Positions 1 through 7,715 of a stretch of DNA of 38,646 nucleotides are shown here, one piece after another. The translations under genes were made by a program, and so were the position numbers. The notes beneath the pieces are model-generated. The model searched no databases and was not told the origin of the DNA. It was given only the letters and a program-made list of their open reading frames with translations. The number at the start of each line of letters is the position of its first letter. Position 1 is the stretch's first letter. This DNA comes from Candidatus Hodarchaeum mangrovi (GTDB taxonomy: Archaea > Asgardarchaeota > Heimdallarchaeia > Hodarchaeales > Hodarchaeaceae). Where the stretch lies: the NCBI GenBank assembly GCA_016839515.1, contig JAEOUE010000114.1:1-38646 (forward strand). Direction: 5' to 3'.

Positions 1-63
1 GAGATATTTTTTTGCTTTCAATTGCAATATTATATTCTATGGTTTTTAAAAAAATTGCAGGTA

Positions 64-921
64 TTATTCAAGTGTACGAATTTCCTGTAGGAGCTCTAGA
101 ACTTCCTGTAATTTTTGATCCAGTAATTCAACAGATTTTTCTTTTTCATTGACTGACAAATTGTCTTTCTCAATAAGATGTATTGCACTAGCAATTATTT
201 GAATGATATTTGCTAAATCATGGCTGTATTTATCTTTTAATTGAAAATTATACAGGTTGGATCGACTATTTTCAAGATGAATTAATAAAACAACCGTCAT
301 CACCGTTACTGCGATAGCAAATGAATTGATAATAGTTAATGCCACTAAATCCTCGATTTGTGAAGAGGTAACACTTAAATTTATGCCTCCTAAAGTAAAC
401 AGAGAAAAAACAACCATATGAATGGTCCCAACTATAACCATCGCATAAAACCATTTTACACTCTCTCCAACTGTTTCTTTAAAATTTTGACCTTCAATAA
501 GACCAAAAATATATAAGAACATTAATATTAAAAAACTACCTAAGATAGAGAATGTAACAGCAGTTGATAAATTAAAAATAATAAGAATTATTAACGGGGA
601 GACAATTAATACTAGAGTCACAAAAAATATGGTTTTTACTGGTATATGATAGAAATAGACAATAATACTTGTTGATATGAGAAATGAGCCTACTAACGTT
701 GATATTCCAAACAGGAAATCGAAGATTTCAACTAGATTGACATCTAATGAAAATTGTGAAATAAGTTGTAAAATACTCCCAAATGTCCAAATACTCCACC
801 CAGCAACTTGGGCTTTAAATCTTTTATTCTTTCTCTGAATAAGAAAGTCAATACCCACCCCTAATCCTATCATTCGAATAAATGCTAGCGAAATTTGATT
901 GAAAACAACAATGACTTCCAT
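64..921 (-). CDS. 7TM protein with histidine-kinase-like DHp helix, no kinase domain
   Basis: The 285-residue protein has about seven hydrophobic segments (roughly residues 5-25, 37-57, 65-90, 97-117, 120-143, 155-177, 190-214). A helical cytoplasmic tail follows, containing KYSHDLANII with His234. This resembles the H-box of the histidine-kinase dimerisation/phosphoacceptor (DHp) domain, and the second helix after it (residues 258-283) would complete a DHp hairpin. The frame stops right after that helix, so the ATP-binding catalytic domain (N, G1, G2 boxes) is missing. The start is ATG. I infer a membrane sensor that may be phosphorylated by another kinase or serve as a scaffold. Alternatively it is the front part of a kinase broken by a mutation, but only 63 bases follow in the window and they show no kinase sequence. 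The TM topology is well supported; the DHp assignment is moderate. Confidence 0.6.
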   Translation of the reverse strand: MEVIVVFNQISLAFIRMIGLGVGIDFLIQRKNKRFKAQVAGWSIWTFGSILQLISQFSLDVNLVEIFDFLFGISTLVGSFLISTSIIVYFYHIPVKTIFFVTLVLIVSPLIILIIFNLSTAVTFSILGSFLILMFLYIFGLIEGQNFKETVGESVKWFYAMVIVGTIHMVVFSLFTLGGINLSVTSSQIEDLVALTIINSFAIAVTVMTVVLLIHLENSRSNLYNFQLKDKYSHDLANIIQIIASAIHLIEKDNLSVNEKEKSVELLDQKLQEVLELLQEIRTLE

Positions 922-1166
922 TATAATCCATCAACAAAAAAATGTGGTAAGATAATTTCTATTTTTTCAAAGAAATACATAAACATTTAAACAATTCTAT
1001 TTTTAGGAAAAATAAAGAAAATTAAGGATAATTCCTTTCAAATCATATGAAATGTATTCTTTAAATCTAAATATGGAGAACTTGATCTCATTGAGCTATA
1101 ATACTGATGAAATCTGTAGACTATCTTCTTCCTCATCTATTATCATTATAAAATCAAAGCATTAGT

Positions 1167-1847
1167 CTACTTTGACATAATTTTCTGTAAAATGTAAAAT
1201 ATTGATCTTGCTTTCGAGGGATTGGTTTTGAAATTATCTATCTCTTGTTGTTGTTGTTCTAAAACTTCCAGTGCTGAAGAATCTTTCACAATTCGTTGTC
1301 TTAATTCATCAATTCGACTCTCCAAAGGTCTATAGTAATCTACCCACCACGCATCCTTAGGTAAGGCAAAATAATCCAGTAATTTATAGTTATATTTTTT
1401 TATCAATGTTCTACTAGTTGGCAATGTCTTTATATCATCATGAATAACCAAAAATCCATTAGTCTTAAGCAAACGTCTCCATTGTTTTAAACTCTCTTCA
1501 AATCGAATGAAATACCCCACTCCCTCCGCCCAAATTAAATCAAAACTTTCATCTTGGAAATTCATTTCATAGAAGGAACATTTTATAGTTTTTATCCTAT
1601 TTTCTAACTTTTTTTCTTTGATTTTTTTATTAAGCTTATCTAAAGCTAATTGATCAGTATCTAAAGCAAATATTGTCCCAGTTGATAGCTTTGCTAGCTC
1701 CATTGTTGGAATCCCAGATCCGCAACCAATGTCAAGTATAAAGGGATTATCCAGTTTAGGAAGAGTAAGAAATGCTTTTCGTGTGTATTTAAGGAAGTTA
1801 GCTCTAAATTGATCGCGATTTATTTTCTCTAAGATATTTTCAGACAA
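1167..1847 (-). CDS. class I SAM-dependent methyltransferase
   Basis: The 226-residue protein has a Rossmann methyltransferase motif I, LDIGCGSGI, at residues 38-46. The acidic end of strand 2 follows (ALDTD, D63), then a motif IV region (FDLIWAEGVGYF) and a post-motif segment (LLKTNGFLVIHDD). This is the Methyltransf_11/25 type of fold; the substrate cannot be told from sequence. The start is TTG, supported by a GGAGAGA Shine-Dalgarno-like stretch about 8 nt upstream and by the lack of an in-frame ATG before motif I. A run of five glutamines (around residues 199-203) sits in the C-terminal helix. It is divergent from the flavoprotein at 2008 with about 160 bp between them, so it probably has its own promoter. 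Small-molecule methylation is the usual role of this group, but that is not shown here. Confidence 0.8.
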   Translation of the reverse strand: MSENILEKINRDQFRANFLKYTRKAFLTLPKLDNPFILDIGCGSGIPTMELAKLSTGTIFALDTDQLALDKLNKKIKEKKLENRIKTIKCSFYEMNFQDESFDLIWAEGVGYFIRFEESLKQWRRLLKTNGFLVIHDDIKTLPTSRTLIKKYNYKLLDYFALPKDAWWVDYYRPLESRIDELRQRIVKDSSALEVLEQQQQEIDNFKTNPSKARSIFYILQKIMSK

Positions 1848-2007
1848 AAGTATTTCTCTCCAATGTTTTATTTCTTGATAAAATAGAGTCTTTTTCCATG
1901 AATTTTTTCTAAAAATCGAATCATTGATCTTTAATATGATTCAGCTTTTACTACTTTCTTATATTAAAAGTCCTAATAAATATCGATACTAAACCTAAGG
2001 TGATTGG

Positions 2008-3435
2008 ATGAAGAAATATGATCTAATAGTTATAGGAACTGGATCTGCGATGAATCTAGTGGGGCCGATTCTTCAACAGAATCCATCAATGAAAGTTGCA
2101 GTTATAGATAAAGATGAACCTGGGGGTATCTGCCTAACACGTGGATGTATTCCCTCAAAAATCTTACTTTATCCTGCAGAATTAGTTCGCGAAATTGAAC
2201 ATGCTAAAAAACTTGGTATCAATGTTGAAATTAAAAGTGTTAGTTTTTCTGAAATTATGAGCCGAATGAGATCATTGATTGATGAGGATATTGAGCACAT
2301 TAAGGAAGGCCTATCTCATGCAGAGGATATTGATTATTATCCTACTATAGCAGAGTTTATCGCTCCCTATCAACTTAAGGTTGGAGATGAAATAATCACT
2401 TCAAAAATGATATTTCTATGTACAGGATCTAAATCTATTATACCTCCTATTAAGGGGCTTGAAGAAATTGGCTATCATACTAGTGATAGTATTTTACATC
2501 TCAAAATGCTCCCTAAAAGTATGATAATCATTGGAGGAGGCTATATTGCTGCAGAATACGGCCATTTTTTCTCTACTATGGGATCAAAAGTGATAATCAT
2601 TGGTAGAAATCCTCAATTTCTTCCTCAAGAAGAACCTGAAGTTTCAAAGCTAGCTAAAAAAGAGCTCTCGAAGCATATGCAAGTTTTTACAAATCATGAA
2701 GCTCTCGAAATAAGACTCAACGGAGATTTCAAGGAACTGACGGCTAAAAATAGAGATAACGGTAGTTTGGTTAAGTTTTCAGCTGAAGAAATTCTTATTG
2801 CAACAGGAAGAGGGTCTAATAGTGACATTTTACATCCTGAGAAAGCAGGAATAGAAACTGATGAAAACGGATGGATTAAAGTAGATGAATATCTTGAATC
2901 CTCTCAGTCAAATGTCTGGGCATTTGGAGATGCCAATGGAAAATATCTCTTTAAGCATGTGGGAAATTATGAATCAATGATAGTTTATTATAATGCGATC
3001 CTGAAGAATAAAGTCAGGGTGGATTATCATGCAATCCCTAGTGCAGTATTTATGTATCCAGAAATTGCTAGGGTAGGGCTAGGTGAAAAAGAAGCCATTA
3101 GAAAATATGGTGAAAATAATCTCCTGATTGGGTATCAGAAATATGAGGATACAGCTAAAGGGATGGCTATGGATGTTAAGGATTTTTTTGTAAAAGTTAT
3201 CCTTGATAAGAATCAAAAAATTTTAGGAGCACATATTATTGGACCACAGGCAAGTATTTTAATTCAAGAAATCATTACTCTTATGTATACACCAGAAAAA
3301 AATAGTTATCCAATTAATCGAGGTATGCATATTCATCCTGCCTTGAGTGAAGTTGTTGAAAGAGCATTTGGTGGATTGATGCGACCAAGAGATTATCATG
3401 CCTTTCTAGAGGGAGTGACTCGTCACCATCATTGA
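2008..3435 (+). CDS. dihydrolipoamide dehydrogenase-like pyridine nucleotide-disulfide oxidoreductase
   Basis: The 475-residue FAD/NAD(P) disulfide oxidoreductase has an N-terminal dinucleotide motif (IVIGTGSAM, residues 7-15) and the redox-active pair C42-LTRG-C47 in the family pattern GGICLTRGCIPSK. A second dinucleotide fold follows (IIIGGGYIAAEYG, about residue 173 on), then the FAD-contacting FGDANG near residue 306. The C-terminal dimerisation domain has the His-Pro active-site motif HIHPALSEVVE. Full length for Dld/mercuric-reductase-type enzymes. No lipoyl protein or 2-oxoacid dehydrogenase subunit lies nearby, so the partner is unknown; a glycine-cleavage, 2-oxoacid or low-molecular-weight disulfide role is possible. 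AAGGTGAT just upstream of the ATG is a good ribosome binding site. The natural C-terminus ends in three histidines. Confidence 0.88.
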   Translation: MKKYDLIVIGTGSAMNLVGPILQQNPSMKVAVIDKDEPGGICLTRGCIPSKILLYPAELVREIEHAKKLGINVEIKSVSFSEIMSRMRSLIDEDIEHIKEGLSHAEDIDYYPTIAEFIAPYQLKVGDEIITSKMIFLCTGSKSIIPPIKGLEEIGYHTSDSILHLKMLPKSMIIIGGGYIAAEYGHFFSTMGSKVIIIGRNPQFLPQEEPEVSKLAKKELSKHMQVFTNHEALEIRLNGDFKELTAKNRDNGSLVKFSAEEILIATGRGSNSDILHPEKAGIETDENGWIKVDEYLESSQSNVWAFGDANGKYLFKHVGNYESMIVYYNAILKNKVRVDYHAIPSAVFMYPEIARVGLGEKEAIRKYGENNLLIGYQKYEDTAKGMAMDVKDFFVKVILDKNQKILGAHIIGPQASILIQEIITLMYTPEKNSYPINRGMHIHPALSEVVERAFGGLMRPRDYHAFLEGVTRHHH

Positions 3436-3548
3436 TCCTTTTTAGATGGGTTAAATTTCCTTTAAAAACATCATTTCCTATCCCTATAACAGTTTCTGAG
3501 TTTAGTAATTATAAAATAAGAAGAAAAAGATGAGCTAACTCAACCTTT

Positions 3549-4496
3549 TTACCTTCTAACTTCTCCCGATATTATCTTTCCTTGTTTAGACTGAACTTCG
3601 AGGTGAAGATTTAGCGAAAGAATCTCTGAATCATTTCTGCGAAGTTGGATAAGCTTGTACGCAACTAATAAAAAGCTTAAAAACGAAAAACCAAAGATAA
3701 TTACCCAAAAAATGAAAGAAATATCGATACCAATCTCAAAAATTGTTCGTACGGCATATTCTTCCGCAAGACCACTCCACCAATAGGAAAAACTAAAGAT
3801 ATCAACAATAGTATGACTAATAATCCCTGGTAGTAATGAATTAGAAGAATACGCTAGTATTCCCCAAAGTATCCCAAATACAAATAGATGGAATAAAACT
3901 GGTGCAGCCCATACTTGATGAAGATGCAATATAACGAACATGAAAGCTACAATCATGATTCCTATTGTAGGCCCATAGCGCTGTTCAAGGGGAGTTTGCA
4001 TATATCCACGATAACCAACTTCTTCGAAGATACCAGCTTCAAGTGCTGCCATAATGATGAATATGATGACTGCCCAAAGAGGGTAATCACCATAATTAAT
4101 ACCTATGGTAAACGTTTCTTCAGGAAAGTCAATTAATCGAAAAGTTAAAATTAGAGCTGATTGGATAATTACTACAAGTAGTACTGCTGCTACCAGACTC
4201 CATTTCCAGACATTTTGCGTCAATTTTATCTTTCGAAAATATTTTTTTCTGATCTCTATTGCTCTAACTGGCCTTGTTTGTCCACTGAAAAACCTCCAGT
4301 ACAACCAAAATATAGCAATCATGATCAGAAAGGACCATGGTGCTGGAATGAATGATATGGTAACTAACCATCCAACTATACCTATTTCACAGACAATAAC
4401 TCCTATTATTATCACTTGAATTATTACAGGTATTTTTCTCCATAATCTGATCACTATTTGATCTGTATGATTCTTCATTTCATCATTCCTTTCCAT
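3549..4496 (-). CDS. CPBP family intramembrane metalloprotease
   Basis: The 315-residue multi-pass membrane protein carries the CPBP (CAAX protease and bacteriocin-processing, Rce1-like) signature. Motif 1 is E158-E159-xxx-R163 in IFEEVGYRGYMQ, motif 2 is FVILHLH (H191/H193), and motif 3 is SHTIVD (H228). These are the residues that build the active site in the Rce1 family. About eight hydrophobic segments run from residue 25 to 290, and a soluble tail follows. The gene is last in a three-gene minus-strand set (PadR, HAAS/RDD protein, this gene), 25 bp after the RDD gene, so it is probably co-transcribed and under PadR control. The substrate is unknown. Prenyl-protein processing is possible in principle, but the small GTPase in this window lacks a CAAX box. 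Confidence 0.85.
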   Translation of the reverse strand: MERNDEMKNHTDQIVIRLWRKIPVIIQVIIIGVIVCEIGIVGWLVTISFIPAPWSFLIMIAIFWLYWRFFSGQTRPVRAIEIRKKYFRKIKLTQNVWKWSLVAAVLLVVIIQSALILTFRLIDFPEETFTIGINYGDYPLWAVIIFIIMAALEAGIFEEVGYRGYMQTPLEQRYGPTIGIMIVAFMFVILHLHQVWAAPVLFHLFVFGILWGILAYSSNSLLPGIISHTIVDIFSFSYWWSGLAEEYAVRTIFEIGIDISFIFWVIIFGFSFLSFLLVAYKLIQLRRNDSEILSLNLHLEVQSKQGKIISGEVRR

Positions 4497-4521
4497 AGTA
4501 TTCCATCTCTGAAAAAATTAG

Positions 4522-5280
4522 TTAAGCATGTTTAACTACAATAGTTTCCGCAAGTATGTCAAAACCTCTCTGTCTTTGTGTTTTCTCTGGATTTTGCTGC
4601 TCTAAAATAATACCTAGAATAACATCAACAGGTAAAAATCCTCCGAATATTTTGGTTAAATTACGGACAATTGCTTGTTGCCATGTGATTTTAATTCCTG
4701 AAACATCTACAACAGATAATTTAAGCAATTTTTTCCCCATAGTAGCTGAATAATAACGTTCTAACATCACGAGGTACCCAAAAAAGATCAAGATTGTACT
4801 TCCGAATATGAAAAATAGGACTGTTAAAAACACAATAACTTCCAAAAATGTCAGATCTAATTTCATAGCAATTGGTTCATTCCATGAACTTGCAAAGAAT
4901 TCCGATAATTGGTCAATAGGTACAAATAATGCGAGCAGAGCTAAAATCCCTCCTCCAGTATAGAATAGCATAAAAAAACCTAAAATTACCATGTCAATGA
5001 GATAAGCAGCTATTCGAGTCCACCAACCTGCTCGTTCTGTACCCCATTCTTGACTCTTGGTAAAATTTTTAGCCACATCTCTGGCTGATCCAAAGACCAT
5101 TGAAGGATTATTACTTTTTGAATCTTCCATGGCTGATTGGATGTCCATTCGTAACCCCTTAAGTAGATTATTCTTCAGGGAAGAAGGATAAGGAAGTAGT
5201 TCACTTATTTCTTTAACATATCGATTTATATTATTTATTCGATCTCTTTCATCTTCTTTCATTTTTTCTTGACGCTCCAT
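4522..5280 (-). CDS. HAAS-like plus RDD domain membrane protein
   Basis: The N-terminal ~65 residues are helical and charged, with YVKEISELLPYPSSLKNNLL and a later FGSARDVAKNF. This resembles the HAAS/DUF1700-type helical domain that is typically encoded beside PadR regulators. An RDD membrane domain follows: WWTRIAAYLIDMVILGF, then hydrophobic segments around residues 90-125, 145-185 and 215-235, with the conserved MGKKLLKLSVVD loop. The longest frame starts at a TTG (5289), but an ATG at 5280 and another at 5262 are better candidates; I use 5280. Either way the gene overlaps the end of the PadR gene, which argues for translational coupling. In known PadR-HAAS pairs the membrane protein is thought to sense or transmit a signal; RDD proteins are mostly of unknown function or transporters. 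Role here is inferred. Confidence 0.75.
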   Translation of the reverse strand: MERQEKMKEDERDRINNINRYVKEISELLPYPSSLKNNLLKGLRMDIQSAMEDSKSNNPSMVFGSARDVAKNFTKSQEWGTERAGWWTRIAAYLIDMVILGFFMLFYTGGGILALLALFVPIDQLSEFFASSWNEPIAMKLDLTFLEVIVFLTVLFFIFGSTILIFFGYLVMLERYYSATMGKKLLKLSVVDVSGIKITWQQAIVRNLTKIFGGFLPVDVILGIILEQQNPEKTQRQRGFDILAETIVVKHA

Positions 5281-5626
5281 GAGTCTCAATCAATTCTTTA
5301 ACCAAATCTTGAAACTCCATCATACTTTGTTCTAACAACTCCAAAAACTCATACCCCACTTCTGTTAGCGAATAGAAGTTTTGTTGAGTTTCCTCATCTT
5401 TTCGAACTGTAATGAACCCCTCCTCTGTAAGTGTTTTTAGAATTGGATATATATTTGACCCAGCTATGATGTATTTTCCTTGAGTTGCGCCAGATAGCGT
5501 TTTTATTATCTGATACGGGTAGTGAGGTTCTTTAGTAAGTGCTAAAAGTACAAAAGGTTTAGAATAGCCCTTCTTGAACTCTTTTTCCCATTTAGCTAAT
5601 TCTTTCTGTGGTTCCAATGATTTCAA
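5249..5626 (-). CDS. PadR family transcriptional regulator
   Basis: The 125-residue protein has a winged helix of PadR type: KPFVLLALTKEPHYPYQI for the first helices, then SNIYPILKTLTEEGFITVRKDEETQQNFYSLTEVGYEFLELLE for the recognition helix, wing and start of the dimerisation helix. The only possible start is TTG at 5626, because no ATG occurs before the winged helix and a TAA lies three codons upstream. It is the first gene of the set with the HAAS/RDD protein and the CPBP protease, overlapping the former by about 30 nt. A long palindrome lies directly upstream over the probable TATA box, which suggests autorepression. The ligand is unknown. Confidence 0.88.
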   Translation of the reverse strand: MKSLEPQKELAKWEKEFKKGYSKPFVLLALTKEPHYPYQIIKTLSGATQGKYIIAGSNIYPILKTLTEEGFITVRKDEETQQNFYSLTEVGYEFLELLEQSMMEFQDLVKELIETHGASRKNERR

Positions 5627-5637
5627 CTCTACTTAAT

Positions 5638-5673
5638 TATACTATAATTCATATATATATAACTTATAGTATA
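5638..5673 (-). promoter_or_regulatory. palindrome over the TATA box of the PadR operon
   Basis: Perfect 10-bp arms TATACTATAA (5638-5647) and TTATAGTATA (5664-5673) flank a 16-bp AT-rich core that is itself nearly symmetric, so only two base pairs of the 36-bp element break the symmetry. The core, ATATATATAT, lies about 25-35 bp before the TTG start of the PadR gene, where an archaeal TATA box would sit for a leaderless transcript. A regulator bound here would exclude TBP. A shorter inverted repeat (AGTAC-N5-GTACT, 5680-5694) lies just upstream. Confidence 0.65.
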
Positions 5674-5694
5674 GGCAATAGTACTTTTTGTACT

Positions 5695-6035
5695 CTCTTC
5701 AATGATATTAAAGGAGAAAGAAATATCAATAAATCAGTTAAAAAAATGGTTGTATTTCAATATAAATTAATATTTAATCTTTCTACTCACTGAAAGTGCA
5801 ATCGTTTGAAATATCGATATTTTATTATTCGATTTTAATGGGAGAAAAAATAAGAAATATTATTCCAGAAGTTAACTAGTTTTGTCGGAATATTTTCATT
5901 TATAGCGTTATATTAACAAATATTTAGACAATCAAGGCATTTTTTCCGAATTATTTGACATTTAAAACTTTTATACCTTTAATTTAGAAATTAAACATTA
6001 GTAGTTTTTCTCCCTAATCTAAAGTTGTGTAAAAT
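5695..6035. other. intergenic region between PadR operon and YdjM-like gene
   Basis: This divergent spacer is very AT-rich. Apart from the PadR operator on its left side I see no convincing gene. A TATA-like stretch, CTTTTATACC at about 5968-5977, could serve the plus-strand gene at 6036 with a short 5' leader. There is no clear Shine-Dalgarno sequence before 6036. Confidence 0.4.
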
Positions 6036-6605
6036 ATGGTTGGATTCTCTTCGCATTTTGCAATTGGATTAATGGCCTCGCTTCCTTTTGTAATTCTAGA
6101 TAAGAAAGGTCGCTATCGTACTTTAATAGTAGGGGCTTTTGCGGCTACTCTTCCTGATATTGATGCTCCGGGTGTTTATTTTGAATTTATTGAACATCGG
6201 GGTTTTGTACATTCTCTATTGATGTGGATTCTTGCCAGTATTATAGCTTTAATCTGTACATTCTTATTAGCTGTATATGAGTATAAGCGTAAAAAACAAG
6301 ATTCTTTTTCTGAAGTGATGTTAGATAAATTTTACTATTTTGGAGCATTCGCTATTGGTTGGTTAACGCACTTGATTGCGGATTTTGGTTTTACCTCCTA
6401 TGATGGTCAAAAAGGAGCAATTTTAGACCTTACTTGGGATCATCTTTTTATTCTTGATAATCTCATGGGTCTTTTAGTAGCAATTTTCCTTGGGGTTATA
6501 ATTTGGTTTGAAATTCGAGATAAACCTCTGAGAACTGATGCTGTCGGTCGATTCTATCGTTTTCAACAAAAATTTAAGCCATTTTCGAAAGATAAGGATA
6601 AATAA
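6036..6605 (+). CDS. YdjM/DUF457-like membrane-bound metal-dependent hydrolase
   Basis: The 189-residue membrane protein begins with SSHFAIGLMASLPF, followed by LPDIDAP, EHRGFVHSL and HLIADFGF. This spacing of His and Asp residues (H7, D41/D43, H55, H60, H112, D116) is the hallmark of the YdjM/DUF457 'LexA-regulated, membrane-bound metal-dependent hydrolase' family, related to phospholipase C-like zinc enzymes. Four or five hydrophobic segments are visible. The substrate is unknown for the whole family; membrane lipid or phosphoester hydrolysis is only a suggestion. The start ATG has no clear ribosome binding site, as expected for a leaderless or short-leader archaeal mRNA. It converges with the gene at 6618 with only 12 bp between the stops. 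Confidence 0.8.
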   Translation: MVGFSSHFAIGLMASLPFVILDKKGRYRTLIVGAFAATLPDIDAPGVYFEFIEHRGFVHSLLMWILASIIALICTFLLAVYEYKRKKQDSFSEVMLDKFYYFGAFAIGWLTHLIADFGFTSYDGQKGAILDLTWDHLFILDNLMGLLVAIFLGVIIWFEIRDKPLRTDAVGRFYRFQQKFKPFSKDKDK

Positions 6606-6617
6606 CTTATTAAAATA

Positions 6618-7091
6618 TCATTTGAAGTTTTTTACTATCTTTCTATCATATACCCACCATATTACGAAGAAAATTCCAAAAATTATCCAATCAATCATCC
6701 AGAAAAGGGGAATAGGAAAATCAACATTTAACAAATCCCAAAGAGGTGTCCACACGGGATCTCCCCAGTTCCATGTTTTCATGAAAACCCATTTAACAAA
6801 CCAATGACCAATATCTTGGAAAAATTGTGCTAAAAACGCACCTCCAATAATTAACAACCAATCAGACTTTTCTCTGGTGATAAACGGTATGATCGAGAGT
6901 AACCCAATGATTAGAAAAGCATACATGATCCAATAAAATGGATAATTAAATTGCTCATAATCGAGATGAACAAATGCTTCTGCCTCAATCCCTCCAAGCA
7001 CCAACGCAATAAAAGTAATCCAAACTATAATAGCTCCTTTATCATATCTATCTAGATCTATTCTTCGACTCTTCATTTTAAAATACCTCAT
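6618..7091 (-). CDS. hypothetical four-TM membrane protein
   Basis: I do not recognise this 157-residue protein. It has hydrophobic segments at about residues 20-40, 50-72, 78-100 and 128-148, with an unusually tryptophan-rich loop between the third and fourth (KTWNWGDPVWTPLWD) and a basic tail (DRKIVKNFK). Acidic residues follow the first segment (GGIEAEAFVHLDYE). The start is ATG. It stands alone on the minus strand and converges with the YdjM-like gene, so there is no operon partner to suggest a role. Length and hydrophobic pattern make it a credible gene. Confidence 0.65.
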   Translation of the reverse strand: MRYFKMKSRRIDLDRYDKGAIIVWITFIALVLGGIEAEAFVHLDYEQFNYPFYWIMYAFLIIGLLSIIPFITREKSDWLLIIGGAFLAQFFQDIGHWFVKWVFMKTWNWGDPVWTPLWDLLNVDFPIPLFWMIDWIIFGIFFVIWWVYDRKIVKNFK

Positions 7092-7235
7092 TTATCTGGG
7101 TTCTAGGGGTCTATTTGTATTATCTTAAATCTGTTCTGTGTCTATTTTCTTTTTAACTCATTGATAATCAAAAATTACATCAAGAAAAAACATCCTGTTT
7201 GCAAAACAATTTGATTATCTATTCAAACTAGGACA

Positions 7236-7517
7236 TTACTGAATAGAATGATTCAATTTTTTTCTTTGTGTTTGAAGATACTCAATAATATCTTCCTTTT
7301 TAAAAACTCTACCTGTTTCATAACAAATCCAAAGCTCCTGCAATTTTTCAGGTTCTTCGGGTAAGTAATGTAACCCAATATTATAAATATAACCCGAACA
7401 TAATTTTTTATACATTTCTTTCGGCAATCGTTTAGATTTAGGTATGTTCTTTTTTAACCATCGTTTTCCAATGATATTAGTGTCTCCAGGTTTTCCTAGA
7501 ATTATTTTCCAAGACAT
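7236..7517 (-). CDS. hypothetical small basic protein
   Basis: The 93-residue lysine-rich protein has no hydrophobic segment and no motif I recognise. It is probably cytoplasmic. It has two cysteines (in KKLCSGYIYNIG and ELWICYETGRVF), too far apart and too few for a zinc finger. The ATG start is at 7517 and the gene is flanked by short AT-rich spacers, with no evident operon. The balanced amino-acid composition and ordered alternation of hydrophobic and charged residues favour a real gene over a chance frame, but the support is only moderate. Confidence 0.5.
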   Translation of the reverse strand: MSWKIILGKPGDTNIIGKRWLKKNIPKSKRLPKEMYKKLCSGYIYNIGLHYLPEEPEKLQELWICYETGRVFKKEDIIEYLQTQRKKLNHSIQ

Positions 7518-7715
7518 TGGGATTCAATCATACCTTGACATTTTAAAAAAGTAAGGTATTAAACAGTCTAGAACTATTTAAACTTTTAGACCTTGAAGTA
7601 CAGTATCTGGATTCAAGATTGATGGGGAATTTCTATTTCTCTTTGATCATATATTAACTCAATAATAATAGAATTACATCATTCAAGCTTTTCAGACTTT
7701 TTAGGAAGTGTTACT

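Noticed and set aside
1200..1260. TTG/GTT triplet repeat encoding five glutamines in the methyltransferase
   Set aside because: The repeat is short and lies in the coding frame of a helical C-terminal region; not enough to call a microsatellite of interest.
5608..5793. Open frame of 61 codons on the plus strand through the PadR promoter region
   Set aside because: It overlaps the PadR start and its operator, has no ribosome binding site and its product looks like translated AT-rich spacer.
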